Translations under genes and position numbers: made by a program
The notes under the pieces: model-generated
What the model saw: only the letters and a program-made list of their open reading frames with translations
What the model was told of the DNA's origin: nothing
Databases searched by the model: none
Shown here: positions 35,676-44,235 of the stretch, piece by piece
Layout of the letters: each line of letters begins with the position of its first letter
How positions within the stretch are numbered: the first letter of the stretch is position 1
NCBI RefSeq assembly: GCF_000373925.1
Contig: NZ_KB892746.1
Location: forward strand, 62,001-126,000
Length of the DNA stretch: 64,000 nucleotides
Direction: 5' to 3'
From: Actinopolymorpha alba DSM 45243
Lineage (GTDB): Bacteria; Actinomycetota; Actinomycetes; Propionibacteriales; Actinopolymorphaceae

Positions 35676-36524
35676 ATGACGAACCAGGTAACCGACGAGT
35701 ACCGCCGTACCAGCTACGAGATCTCGCAGACGATCGCGCCCGGCTGGGAGCGCTGGCGATCGCGGTTCGAGACGGTTGTGGCGCCGGTGCGCGAGTGGAT
35801 GGTCCGTGAGCTGGCCTCCCCTCGCGGGGCCACCGTGCTCGAGCTCGCCGCCGGGGCAGGCGACACAGGCTTCGAAGCTGTCAGGGCGCTCGGCGGGGAC
35901 GCCCGCCTGATCTCGACCGACTTCTCTCCGGCGATGCTGGACGTGGGCCGCCGCCGGGGTGCCGAGCTCGGAATCAAGAACGTGGAGTTTCGCGTCTTGG
36001 ACGCCGAATACCTCGGTCTCGACACCGATTCGGTCGACGGCGTCCTCTGCCGGTTCGGTTACATGCTTATGGCGGATCCCGCCGAAGCGTTGCGCGAGAC
36101 GCGCCGAGTGCTTCGCCCCGGCGGGCGGCTGACCTTGGCGGTGTGGGGAGCTGCCGAGCGCAATCCATTCTTCACGGTCATCGCCTCGACCCTTGTCAAA
36201 GGCGGGCAGCTGCCGGCCCTTCGCGAGGGGGTTCCTACGCCGTTCAGCATGGCGAGCCCGGTCCAAACGAAGGCTCTGCTCGAGGCCGCCGGATTCAGGG
36301 TGGTCAAGGTGGAAGAGGTTCCGCTTGAGTTCCAGTTCCGCGACGTCGATGACTATCTCCGCTTCATGGCCGACACCGCGGGCCCCCTCGCCGTCGCACT
36401 GCGGAAGCTGCCGCAACCTGAAGGCAAGGCTGTTGCGGCCGGCCTCGAGAACGCCCTCGGCATTTTCGAGACCGGCGGCGAGTACAAGATTCCTGGTATC
36501 GCTCTTGTCGCTGCCGCGAGCTGA
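35676..36524 (+). CDS. Class I SAM-dependent methyltransferase
   Basis: A 282-residue methyltransferase. Motif I is VLELAAGAGDTG, the acidic residue ending strand 2 is in LISTDFSPAML, motif II-like VLDAEYLGLDTDSVDGV and the post-motif RVLRPGGRLTLAVWG are in order. It belongs to the UbiE/COQ5-like group; the acceptor is unknown. It faces the SnoaL-type sigma gene, which may control it. The stop codon lies inside a 28-base tandem duplication. Confidence 0.85.
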   Translation: MTNQVTDEYRRTSYEISQTIAPGWERWRSRFETVVAPVREWMVRELASPRGATVLELAAGAGDTGFEAVRALGGDARLISTDFSPAMLDVGRRRGAELGIKNVEFRVLDAEYLGLDTDSVDGVLCRFGYMLMADPAEALRETRRVLRPGGRLTLAVWGAAERNPFFTVIASTLVKGGQLPALREGVPTPFSMASPVQTKALLEAAGFRVVKVEEVPLEFQFRDVDDYLRFMADTAGPLAVALRKLPQPEGKAVAAGLENALGIFETGGEYKIPGIALVAAAS

Positions 36525-36555
36525 GGGGGGCCCGATCGCTGCCGCGAGCTGAGGG
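36508..36555 (+). repeat. 28-base tandem duplication over the methyltransferase stop
   Basis: The segment cgctgccgcgagctgaggg occurs at 36509-36527 and again at 36537-36555, a period of 28 bases. The first copy encodes the last codons and stop; the second lies just outside the gene. Confidence 0.6.
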
Positions 36556-36572
36556 CCCCGAAAACGTGTCGA

Positions 36573-37465
36573 TCAGTGTTCCCCGCGGGCGAGGATGCTG
36601 CGACGGTACGCGCGGGGAGTGAGGCCGGTGTGCTCACGAAAGACGGTGGCGAAGTGTTGGGCGGAGGAGAATCCGAGGTCGACGGCGATCTGAGTGATCG
36701 TCCGGTCGGTTTCGGCTAACAGGACCTCGGCCCGCCGGGTGCGTAACTGCCGCTGATAACGCGCCGGGCTGAGCCCAATCTCCGCCGTAAACAGCGTGGT
36801 CAGGTACGTCGGTGACATGCCTACCGTGCGAGCGAGTTGGGCGAGTGGCAGGCGTTCGGTGTAGGCCTCGTCGATCAGGCGTCGGGCATGGGCCACCGCC
36901 GGGTGCGGCAGCCGGCGATCGACGCCACCCTCACCTGCGAAGAGACGGGTCACCTCGATGAGCAGATGTTGCGCGGTGAGTGTGAGGCCTTCGGCGCGCG
37001 AGTGCCGCGTGGTCAGGACTTCGCGGAGAAAGGCCTCGAACGGCGGGACCGCCGTGCCCGCGCCGGGCACATGCGGGGCACGGCGCGCCGCCATTGGTCG
37101 GCCACTTCTGGAAAACGCTCGAGTAGCGGCGCGATATCGAAGGCCGCGAACAGAAAATGCCATTCGGACGCGGCCGGGCACACCATGTGGTGGATCGTCC
37201 CGGGTGGTACGACGAGGAGCTCGTGACGGTCAACGACGTACTCCTCCTCGCCCACCAGCCACCTGGTCGCCGGGCCGCTGAGCTGCAGGTACAGCTCCCA
37301 CACGTCGTGGCGATGGCGACGGATGAGGAATGACGTCGGGGCCTGCTGGTCGCCGGCGTGGACGAGTCCCGCGACGCCAGCTCGGTCAAGGTGGGCGTGG
37401 AAGCCGGCGCGCAGGCCAGCCGGGCGTACGACATCATCGGTCACCTGAAGATTCTGTACGTTCAC
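36573..37465 (-). pseudogene. AraC-family regulator split by a frameshift
   Basis: Two overlapping minus frames make one AraC protein. From GTG 37465 (or GTG 37444) one frame gives the cupin sensor (FLIRRHRHDVWELYLQLSG, VVDRHELLVVPPGTIHHMV, then LLERFPEVADQWRRAVP). The other frame takes over near 37080-37090 with PGAGTAVPPFEAFLREVL and runs through two helix-turn-helix motifs (PLAQLARTVGMSPTYLTTLF and TITQIAVDLGFSSAQHF) to the stop at 36573. A one-base indel joins them at the linker. It may be a pseudogene or a sequence error. It is divergent from the PhyH gene 51 bases away, the expected target. Confidence 0.75.
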
Positions 37466-37516
37466 TGAGTCGATTGTGAACGCCTGAGCGGCAAGGTTCG
37501 GCGTACCGTCGGCACC

Positions 37517-38404
37517 ATGACGACCGCTGCGAAAGAGTTCCTCGAGCATCACGCCGACCTGCTCCCCACGGAGGAGGATGTGGCGTTCTTTGTCAACCAT
37601 GGCTACTGGATTTCGCGGCCAATCCTGCCACCCGCCGTCCTCGACACGGCCGAGCGCGGGATGAAGCGGTTCTATGCCGGCGACCGTGACCAACTGCTGC
37701 CGGGTGGTCGTGCCCACGGCGGTTGGACGCCCGAGCATGGTGACGTCCTTCGTAAGAATGACTACGCGTCCCTCGTCGTTGACGAACTCGCCACGCTGGT
37801 GCGGCATCCGTTGATCGCGGCCTGTGCCGCCCGGCTCTCCGGTGCTGATGAGATCCGGTTGTGGCATGACCAGTTGCTCTACAAGCCGGCGGAGCGTTCC
37901 CTTCCGGAAGGCGGGAAGGTCAACGTCGGTTGGCACACGGATCGGCAGTACTGGCGTACGTGTGCCAGCGCCGACATGGTGACGGCGTGGGTGCCGTTCC
38001 ACGATGTTGGCGAGCAGAACGGCGCGGTGTCCTTCGTGGACGGTAGCCACCGTTGGGACGACGACGTGGTCCTCGACTTCTTCAACCCGGACCTGTCAAC
38101 CCTCGACAACGTTCGGGATCGGCACGAGGTGTCGGTGGTCGTGGCCGAGATTCCCCGCGGGGCGATGAGTTTTCACCACTGCCGCACTGTGCACGGCAGC
38201 GGGCCCAACCTCGCTGACTATCCGCGACGGTCGATCGCCATTCACCTGCAGCCCGGTGACAACCACTTCGTCGAGCACCATGGTGCCGATGGCAAACAGG
38301 CTTGGCACCCCAACGATGAGTACGTCACGCGCACGAGCGACGGCCACCCCGACTACACCGACCCGCTCCTGTGCCCACGCCTCTGGCCGCCCCCCGTCGG
38401 GTAA
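37517..38404 (+). CDS. Phytanoyl-CoA dioxygenase (PhyH) family protein
   Basis: A 295-residue Fe(II)/2-oxoglutarate oxygenase. The iron motif is in VGWHTDRQYW (HxD), the distal His and 2-oxoglutarate Arg are in CRTVHGSGPNLADYPRRS. Family members hydroxylate small molecules or sugars-linked compounds; the substrate here is unknown. Location next to an AraC/cupin regulator is typical for sugar- or ectoine-type catabolic enzymes, but no other pathway gene is adjacent on this strand. Confidence 0.85.
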   Translation: MTTAAKEFLEHHADLLPTEEDVAFFVNHGYWISRPILPPAVLDTAERGMKRFYAGDRDQLLPGGRAHGGWTPEHGDVLRKNDYASLVVDELATLVRHPLIAACAARLSGADEIRLWHDQLLYKPAERSLPEGGKVNVGWHTDRQYWRTCASADMVTAWVPFHDVGEQNGAVSFVDGSHRWDDDVVLDFFNPDLSTLDNVRDRHEVSVVVAEIPRGAMSFHHCRTVHGSGPNLADYPRRSIAIHLQPGDNHFVEHHGADGKQAWHPNDEYVTRTSDGHPDYTDPLLCPRLWPPPVG

Positions 38405-38462
38405 CGCTGGCGTGTCGGTGCCCACCTGGCGGCATTCGGACGATGGCGTCACCCCAGCCACC

Positions 38463-39494
38463 TCACTGGTTGCGTTGGCGGAACACCGCGAGCGCCGCGG
38501 CGACGGCAGGAATGTCGAAAGCGTTCACCTCGTCGAGGACCACCCGGTGATCCTCAGGGATACCCGCCATGCCGGCGTAAGCACCGCAGATGCCACCGGC
38601 GATCGCCCCGATCGTGTCGGTGTCACCGCCAAGGTTCGCCGCCAGTAACGACGCGCGGATCGGGTCGCCACCGCTGAGCGCCACCAGGGCGAGCGCTACA
38701 GGCACAGTCTCCGTCATCGCGACGCCCGCGCCGAGGAAGTCGTACAGATCCTCCAGGACCTCCTCGACCGTCCCTCCGGCCGCCACCCGCCGCAGCGCCC
38801 ATTCGGTCCTCCGCCGCAGCGAAGCGCCTGGCACCGGATTTCCTCGAAGCAGGCCCAATGATCCCGCCTCGTACGCCGCGGCAAACACCTCGTCCAACCC
38901 TCGCGCCGTAAACGCCACAGAGAGAGCGGCCGCGACCATCGAGGCGCCAGCGATAGCGATCGTCGTACGGTGCGACACCGCGCACGCGGCTTCGACGCGG
39001 TCCACCAGGGCGACCAGGTCGTTCGGCGGGCTGATGATGCCGACCGGTGCGATCCGCATGGCGGCGCCGTTCGTGTCACTGCGTACGCCGATCTGCTGCA
39101 GTGGTGCTCCCGCTCGCAGCGCCTCGATGGCGCGCGCTGAGTTGGGCCCGAGGAAATGACCTTCGCTGGCGCCCACGCGGTCCGCCCAGGCGACCAGATG
39201 CCGCGCGATCACCGCCGGCTCGACTCTGCCACCGGACTCGATGATCGCGCCGGCGAGCATCAGGGTTTGTTGGGTGTCGTCGGTGACCTGCCCGGCCGCG
39301 TAGCCGTCCACGATGAAATGACCAGGAGGGCCGGGCAGGAAACCAGTGATCTCACCGAAGTGTTCGCGGATCTGCTGCCTCGACCACAGTTCGCCCGGCA
39401 TTCCCATGGCATCGCCAAGAGCCACGCCGTACAACGCGGCTGTCGCCTTGCCGACGACCGCGGCGTCCGGCCCATCCTTCACCAATTCAGACAT
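38463..39494 (-). CDS. ADP-ribosylglycohydrolase family protein
   Basis: A 343-residue DraG/ARH-fold enzyme. The metal-binding residues are visible in QVTDDTQQTLML near the N-terminus and GGDTDTIGAIAGGICGAYAG near the C-terminus. Family members cleave N- or O-glycosidic bonds of ADP-ribose or related ribosides. The start ATG 39494 overlaps the EcfT stop by one base (TGATG); an upstream start at 39515 would lie inside ecfT. Last gene of the ECF-transporter operon, so the natural substrate is probably a ribosylated compound imported by it rather than a protein (inference). Confidence 0.85.
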   Translation of the reverse strand: MSELVKDGPDAAVVGKATAALYGVALGDAMGMPGELWSRQQIREHFGEITGFLPGPPGHFIVDGYAAGQVTDDTQQTLMLAGAIIESGGRVEPAVIARHLVAWADRVGASEGHFLGPNSARAIEALRAGAPLQQIGVRSDTNGAAMRIAPVGIISPPNDLVALVDRVEAACAVSHRTTIAIAGASMVAAALSVAFTARGLDEVFAAAYEAGSLGLLRGNPVPGASLRRRTEWALRRVAAGGTVEEVLEDLYDFLGAGVAMTETVPVALALVALSGGDPIRASLLAANLGGDTDTIGAIAGGICGAYAGMAGIPEDHRVVLDEVNAFDIPAVAAALAVFRQRNQ

Positions 39495-40306
39495 CAGAAC
39501 CCCCAGGATCCCCACCTGATCCGCAGCGCCACCACCGCACCTAGCACCACCGTCAACGCGGCCACAGCCACCCAGTCTCGGGCCCGCATCCGGATCTCGT
39601 ACAGGCTGGCGACCTTACGACTGGCGCCGTACCCGCGATTCAGCATCGCGGCGGCGAGATTGTCAGCCATGCGAAGGCTTTCGGCAAGCAGCGGCACCAT
39701 CACCGGAACAAAGGCCCGGACCCGACCGAGCATTCCACCACGTTCGAGCCGCGCGCCCCGCGCACGTTGGGCGTCCTGGACCTGCTCAGCTCTCCGGTGC
39801 ATCGTGGGTACGAATCGCAGAGCGGTGACGACCAGGAACGTCAATGGGTAGGGCAACCGCGCCTTGCGCATCAGCTGGACGATTCCGTCGATCGGCGTAC
39901 TCACCGTCAACGCCGTCGTCAAGGCCACCATGCCGAGGAGGCGAAGCGCGAGCGTGCAGCCGGTGAGCAGTCCACCGACGGTGAACGGGAGATGGTCGGT
40001 GCCGGGCACGAGATGGAAGAGAACGCGCGCCGCCGACCCGTCGAAGCGAGCCGGTCCGTAGCTAACCGCCGACAGCACCGGAATGAGGACGAGCAAGGGC
40101 AGCAGGGGTACGACGACCGGCAGCAGCCGCCGGTGCGACACCTTCGCCCACGCACAGAGTCCGAACGCGATCACCACCAGGACAAGGTTGGCCAGCGGAT
40201 GCGCGAACAGGAAGAACGCGACGACGCCGACCGCGAACGCCAGGAGTTTCGGGCGCGGGTCGAGCCGGTGCGGCAGCGTGTCGGCCGGCTGATAGTCAGC
40301 GAGCAT
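39494..40306 (-). CDS. ecfT: ECF transporter transmembrane (T) component
   Basis: A 270-residue CbiQ-type membrane protein with about five to six helices. The two coupling-helix motifs that dock the ATPases are represented by AQRARGARLERG and the later LNRGYGAS. It scaffolds the S component and the ATPase pair. The start ATG 40306 overlaps the end of the ATPase gene by 11 bases. Third to last step of the operon; its 3' end touches the ADP-ribosylglycohydrolase start. Confidence 0.9.
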   Translation of the reverse strand: MLADYQPADTLPHRLDPRPKLLAFAVGVVAFFLFAHPLANLVLVVIAFGLCAWAKVSHRRLLPVVVPLLPLLVLIPVLSAVSYGPARFDGSAARVLFHLVPGTDHLPFTVGGLLTGCTLALRLLGMVALTTALTVSTPIDGIVQLMRKARLPYPLTFLVVTALRFVPTMHRRAEQVQDAQRARGARLERGGMLGRVRAFVPVMVPLLAESLRMADNLAAAMLNRGYGASRKVASLYEIRMRARDWVAVAALTVVLGAVVALRIRWGSWGF

Positions 40307-42128
40307 CCGTACTCGCCAACAGATCCGTGAGACTCGCCGCGAGCGACGCGACGTCGAGCGTTGCCGGATCCACCGCGTCAGGTCGTCCGGCGGCGGTGAG
40401 CTTGTCCGCAAGGGTGCCTGCGAGCCGCGTGATCGGCGGGACTTCCAGACAGGCCCGGCTCAGTAGGTCAGGCTGGGCGAAAAGGTCTCGCGGGGTGCGG
40501 TCTGCCGCGAGCCGCCCGTCGACGAAAACGCATACCCGCTTCGCATGTCGCGCCACCAACGACATGTCGTGCGTGATCAGGACGACCGTGTGGCCCGACC
40601 GGTGCAACTCATCGATGAGCCCCATCATCGATCGCGTACCAGCGAGATCCTGTCCTGTGGTGGGTTCGTCGATGACCAGGATGGATGGCGACAACGCCAA
40701 AACCGAGGCGACGGCAAGGCGCTGCCGTTGTCCCTTGCCGAGCCGGAACGGATGCCGGTCCGCGACCGTCGACAGCCCGACCAGTTCCAGGACCCGTGCG
40801 ACCGATTGGTCGATCTCGTCCTCAGGTGCGCCCTGCTGGCGTAGGCCGTAGGCGACCTCCTCCGCAACGGAGGAGCAGAAGATCTGGTGATCGGGGTTCT
40901 GGAAGACGTACCCCACCAGGCGGGCGAGCTCGCCGACCGCGCGGCCCGCGATGTCCTCACCGGCGACGCGGACGCTACCGGCGCTTGGGCGGAGCAGGCC
41001 GTTGAGGTGCTTGGCGAACGTCGTCTTGCCGGCACCGTTGCCGCCGACCAGCGCGACGAACTCCCCTTGGTCGATGGTGAGATCGACGTCGGCCAATGCG
41101 GTCACACCAGGGGAGTACGTGTGCGTGAGGCCCGCGACCTCGATCGCGGGCGTGGTCGGTGGTGGCGTACGTACGTCGGCCGGCCGCCGCGGCGACGTGT
41201 TGGCCGCCGGGGCCGGGACGGCCGGTTGCGCCGGGATGGTCGAACCAACGGCGAGTCGAGGTAAGAGCACCCGCTCGGCGTCGGCGAGGGTGAAGGGTAG
41301 GTCGTCGGCGGGCAGCACTCCGCTGGCCACGAGCCGCCAGCCGAGTTCGGTGACCTGCGGGGCAGGCAACCCCAGACCACAAACCCGATCAGGGTCGCGG
41401 TACAGCTCACGCGGTGTCCCCACGAAGGCGACCGCGCCCTCGCGTACCACGACCACGAGATCGGCCCAGCCGGCAATCAGGTCCGGATCGTGTCCGACCA
41501 GCACGATGGTGCGCGCCTGCTCCCGGGCGAGTCGGCGTACGAGATCGACCACCGTGGCCGCGCCGGCGGGATCGAGTTCGGACGTTGGCTCGTCAAGCAC
41601 CAGGACCCGCGGCTCCATCGCGAGGATCCCGGCGATCGCGAGTCGCTGCGACTCGCCACCCGACAGCTGGTCGGTGGGGCGCGTCGCGAGATCCGACAGC
41701 CCGACCATCGCGAGGGCCTCGTCAACGCGTCGACGTACAACCCCGCGGGGGCAACCGAGATTCGCCGGTCCGACCGCCGCATCCTCCTCGACCGTACGGC
41801 CGGTGAGCTGCGTTTCCGGATCCTGCATCACCAGTCCGACGTCGCGGACGATCTGCGGCACCGTCTCGCGCGCGACATCGTGGCCGGCGACCCGCACCTG
41901 CCCGGTGAGCCGGCCTTCGTACAGATGCGGGATGAGGCCGTTGAGCAGCATGCAGAGCGTCGTCTTGCCCGCGCCGGTCGGCCCTGTGATCGCGATGCGT
42001 GCGCCTGCGGGAAGCCTGAGGGTCACATCTCCCAAGGCGGGTTGCGCGGCGTGTTCGTAGGTGAACGACACGCGGTCCAACACGACGATGTCCGTTGCCG
42101 CTGTGTTCGTGGTGACCGCTGGGTTCAT
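40296..42128 (-). CDS. ecfA: ECF transporter fused ATPase (A-A' in one chain)
   Basis: A 610-residue protein with two complete ABC domains. Domain 1: Walker A GPTGAGKTT, signature LSGGESQRLAIAG, Walker B VLVLDEPTSELD. Domain 2: Walker A GGNGAGKTT, signature LGKGQRQRLAVAS (a Lys replaces Gly of LSGGQ), Walker B ILVIDEPTTGQD. Between them is a Pro/Ala-rich linker. In most ECF systems EcfA and EcfA' are separate genes; fusions occur in actinobacteria. ATG 42128 overlaps the stop of the preceding gene (ATGA). Confidence 0.92.
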   Translation of the reverse strand: MNPAVTTNTAATDIVVLDRVSFTYEHAAQPALGDVTLRLPAGARIAITGPTGAGKTTLCMLLNGLIPHLYEGRLTGQVRVAGHDVARETVPQIVRDVGLVMQDPETQLTGRTVEEDAAVGPANLGCPRGVVRRRVDEALAMVGLSDLATRPTDQLSGGESQRLAIAGILAMEPRVLVLDEPTSELDPAGAATVVDLVRRLAREQARTIVLVGHDPDLIAGWADLVVVVREGAVAFVGTPRELYRDPDRVCGLGLPAPQVTELGWRLVASGVLPADDLPFTLADAERVLLPRLAVGSTIPAQPAVPAPAANTSPRRPADVRTPPPTTPAIEVAGLTHTYSPGVTALADVDLTIDQGEFVALVGGNGAGKTTFAKHLNGLLRPSAGSVRVAGEDIAGRAVGELARLVGYVFQNPDHQIFCSSVAEEVAYGLRQQGAPEDEIDQSVARVLELVGLSTVADRHPFRLGKGQRQRLAVASVLALSPSILVIDEPTTGQDLAGTRSMMGLIDELHRSGHTVVLITHDMSLVARHAKRVCVFVDGRLAADRTPRDLFAQPDLLSRACLEVPPITRLAGTLADKLTAAGRPDAVDPATLDVASLAASLTDLLASTDAR

Positions 42129-42904
42129 TGTGGGCGTTCCACGAACCGCCCGACGACCTGGACTGGCAGGCTTGCCCGCAACGCTTTCAGGGACGCGACC
42201 AACGTCTCGGGGCCGGCGACGAGCACGCAGCTGGCCGGACCGCCGGACCGACGCAGGTCGACCGGTGTGTCGGCGTTCAGCTCGACGTCCAAGCCGGCTG
42301 ACGCGGCGAGGTCGTGTAACTCAGCGGCGACACCGCGCGAGCCGACCGGCAGCATGTCGTGAACGCCAGTCAGGCGGCCCGTCGCGAGTACCTCCGCGAC
42401 ACTCACCTGGCCCGGATGGCCCTGGTAGATCTTGTCCTCGGGGGCCGAGAGCGGCAGACCGAGCAGGATGGCGCTGTCACCGGGCCGTGCCTCGCCCGGG
42501 CGCAGGTCATCAGGGTGCGCCAGCCCGATCACCGTGACGCCGACGCCGGTCTGGGCGACGGGGACGTTCTCCTCGGTACTCCCGGTCAAGGCCTCCGGAT
42601 CCGTGAGCCCGACGTCGGTGAGCAACTCGCGCATGGCCGCGATGATCGCTCGACCGGTCGGCTCCATCTCGACACTGAGTGTGTTGACGACCAGGACGGG
42701 CCGCGCGCCCGCGGCGAGTATCTCCAACAATGGAACGCGTAACGCGAAGTGGCCACACGTCGCGGGATCGGTCCGATAGACGTCGTGGGGTTTGTCGCCG
42801 ATCGCGCCCAGCGAATCACAGGCCACCACCATCACCTGGCCAGGTGTGAGGGGAACGACGGTCAGATCCCGAACGGCTCGCCGGCCGCCGGCGTTGTCAT
42901 GCAC
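42125..42904 (-). CDS. PurM/ThiL-like (AIR synthase-related) protein
   Basis: A 259-residue protein with the AIR-synthase N-terminal fold: VVACDSLGAIGDKP carries the Asp and Gly pattern that binds ATP-Mg in PurM, ThiL and HypE, followed by a helix-rich part (ALRVPLLEILAAGARPVLV) and a shortened C-terminal domain. It is shorter than ThiL or PurM (about 320-350), so the C-terminal part is reduced. It might phosphorylate or activate the compound imported by the ECF transporter (inference). The start is GTG 42904, four bases after the S-component stop; an upstream start would overlap that gene. Confidence 0.7.
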   Translation of the reverse strand: MHDNAGGRRAVRDLTVVPLTPGQVMVVACDSLGAIGDKPHDVYRTDPATCGHFALRVPLLEILAAGARPVLVVNTLSVEMEPTGRAIIAAMRELLTDVGLTDPEALTGSTEENVPVAQTGVGVTVIGLAHPDDLRPGEARPGDSAILLGLPLSAPEDKIYQGHPGQVSVAEVLATGRLTGVHDMLPVGSRGVAAELHDLAASAGLDVELNADTPVDLRRSGGPASCVLVAGPETLVASLKALRASLPVQVVGRFVERPQ

Positions 42905-42908
42905 GGGA

Positions 42909-43466
42909 TCAGCCGTTGCCGTTCCGGCGTTCGCCCACCAGACCTCCACGCGCGAGGACGGAGTACGCGGCGGAAGCGATCACCACGTTGGCAGTGGCGC
43001 CGACCAGCAGCGGCACCAGCAGCGCGATCGCCGGACCCGCACCGATGAACGGCATCACCACCACAATGCCGGCGATCGCGTTGAGGGCGATCGCGACGAC
43101 GGCCGCCAGAATCAGGAAAGTCCTGCGCGCCAGATATCCGAACGCCACCACTGAGACCGGCATGACGACGATCGCCACCAGCAGGTGGACGGGCAGGCTG
43201 AGGGGAAAGCCGGTGGTGAGCGCGCTCGCCAGGTGACCGATCCCACCGACGATGGCGCTCGGCAGACCACCGAACGCCACGCCGGCGAAGAATCCGGGAG
43301 CGCTGTCGAAGGCCACCGTGCCGGTCGGGCTGGGAATCTTGATCAACGCGCCAACCGCGCTGAGCGCGATGAGGATGGCCATCCGCGCGATCTGACGTGG
43401 CGCGAAAATGCCTTTGCCGGGGCGGGATCCGCCAGTCGGAGGTGCGGTCTCGGACGCGTCTGCCAT
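42909..43466 (-). CDS. ECF transporter substrate-binding (S) component
   Basis: A 185-residue integral membrane protein with about six helices and the S-component features: a short cytosolic N-terminus, RMAILIALSAVGALIKIP in helix 1, the small-residue pattern AFGGLPSAIVGGIGHLASAL, and a final Arg/Asn-rich tail. The ligand is unknown; the sequence is not obviously BioY, ThiT or RibU. First gene of the operon. No cobalamin or TPP riboswitch fits into the short gap upstream (43467-43551). Confidence 0.85.
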   Translation of the reverse strand: MADASETAPPTGGSRPGKGIFAPRQIARMAILIALSAVGALIKIPSPTGTVAFDSAPGFFAGVAFGGLPSAIVGGIGHLASALTTGFPLSLPVHLLVAIVVMPVSVVAFGYLARRTFLILAAVVAIALNAIAGIVVVMPFIGAGPAIALLVPLLVGATANVVIASAAYSVLARGGLVGERRNGNG

Positions 43467-43551
43467 GAGGGAGTTCTCCGTCCACAGTCAGGCGGCGTTG
43501 TTGATCGCCTAGACGATCCCCGAGACTTCCCAGGCAGTCAAGGGCTTCCCT

Positions 43552-44235
43552 CTACTCTCGTGAGGAGGTGCCCGGGTCCGCGGATGTGACGGGAGCCAGC
43601 AACAACCCGACGATCGCGTCGATCAGTCCGGTCGCCAGCTCCTGCCACGTGGTGCTGGCTGGTGGGGTTCCGTCAGCCAGGGCGCGTTCGTGGTCCGCAC
43701 ACATGTGCACGATCAGGTGACGCGCCATCTCGCCGCGTTGGAGACGTACCTGGAACGGCAAGGCTGGAAGGCTGTGGTTGAGCCCGTCAAGAAGCTCTTG
43801 CAAGGGTGGAGCGCTGAGTGCCTCGTCAATCATGATGGCGCGGAGTGCGGGGTCGGTCATCACCTGGGCGCCGAACCGCGCGTACCACGTGGGACTTCCC
43901 AGCGTGGCAAGGTGCTCGGTGACCGGGCGTACGAGACAGGCCACCCAGTCCCGCACCTCCGCACTGTCGCCGAGCTTGGCCAACATCCGCAGGCGAAGCC
44001 GTTCGATCCGCTCGTCGTGCTTACGCACGATCGCACGCACCAGGTCCGCCTTGGTGCCGAAGTGATAGCCGACGGCGAAGTTGTTGCCCTGTCCCGCGGC
44101 CTCGCTGACCTGGCGGTTGGACACCGCGAATACGCCGTGCTCGGCGAACAGGCGTTCCGCCGCGGTCAGGATCAGGTCGCGGGTCGCGCCACTCCGCTCG
44201 GCGCGCACGGACCTGATGCTGCTCGGCACGGTCAC
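43552..44235 (-). CDS. TetR family transcriptional regulator
   Basis: A 227-residue regulator with an N-terminal helix-turn-helix (AAERLFAEHGVFAVSNRQVSEAAGQGNNFAVGYHFG) and a helical ligand-binding domain. The start GTG 44235 overlaps the P450 stop as GTGA, so both are translated from one message. A downstream GTG at 44229 is an alternative. It probably represses its own operon, through the AGTCAA repeats upstream of the P450 gene. Confidence 0.88.
   Translation of the reverse strand: MTVPSSIRSVRAERSGATRDLILTAAERLFAEHGVFAVSNRQVSEAAGQGNNFAVGYHFGTKADLVRAIVRKHDERIERLRLRMLAKLGDSAEVRDWVACLVRPVTEHLATLGSPTWYARFGAQVMTDPALRAIMIDEALSAPPLQELLDGLNHSLPALPFQVRLQRGEMARHLIVHMCADHERALADGTPPASTTWQELATGLIDAIVGLLLAPVTSADPGTSSRE

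Noticed and set aside
43467-43551. Cobalamin or TPP riboswitch upstream of the ECF transporter
   Set aside because: The gap is only 85 bases and shows no B12-box or TPP core; too short for a cobalamin riboswitch.
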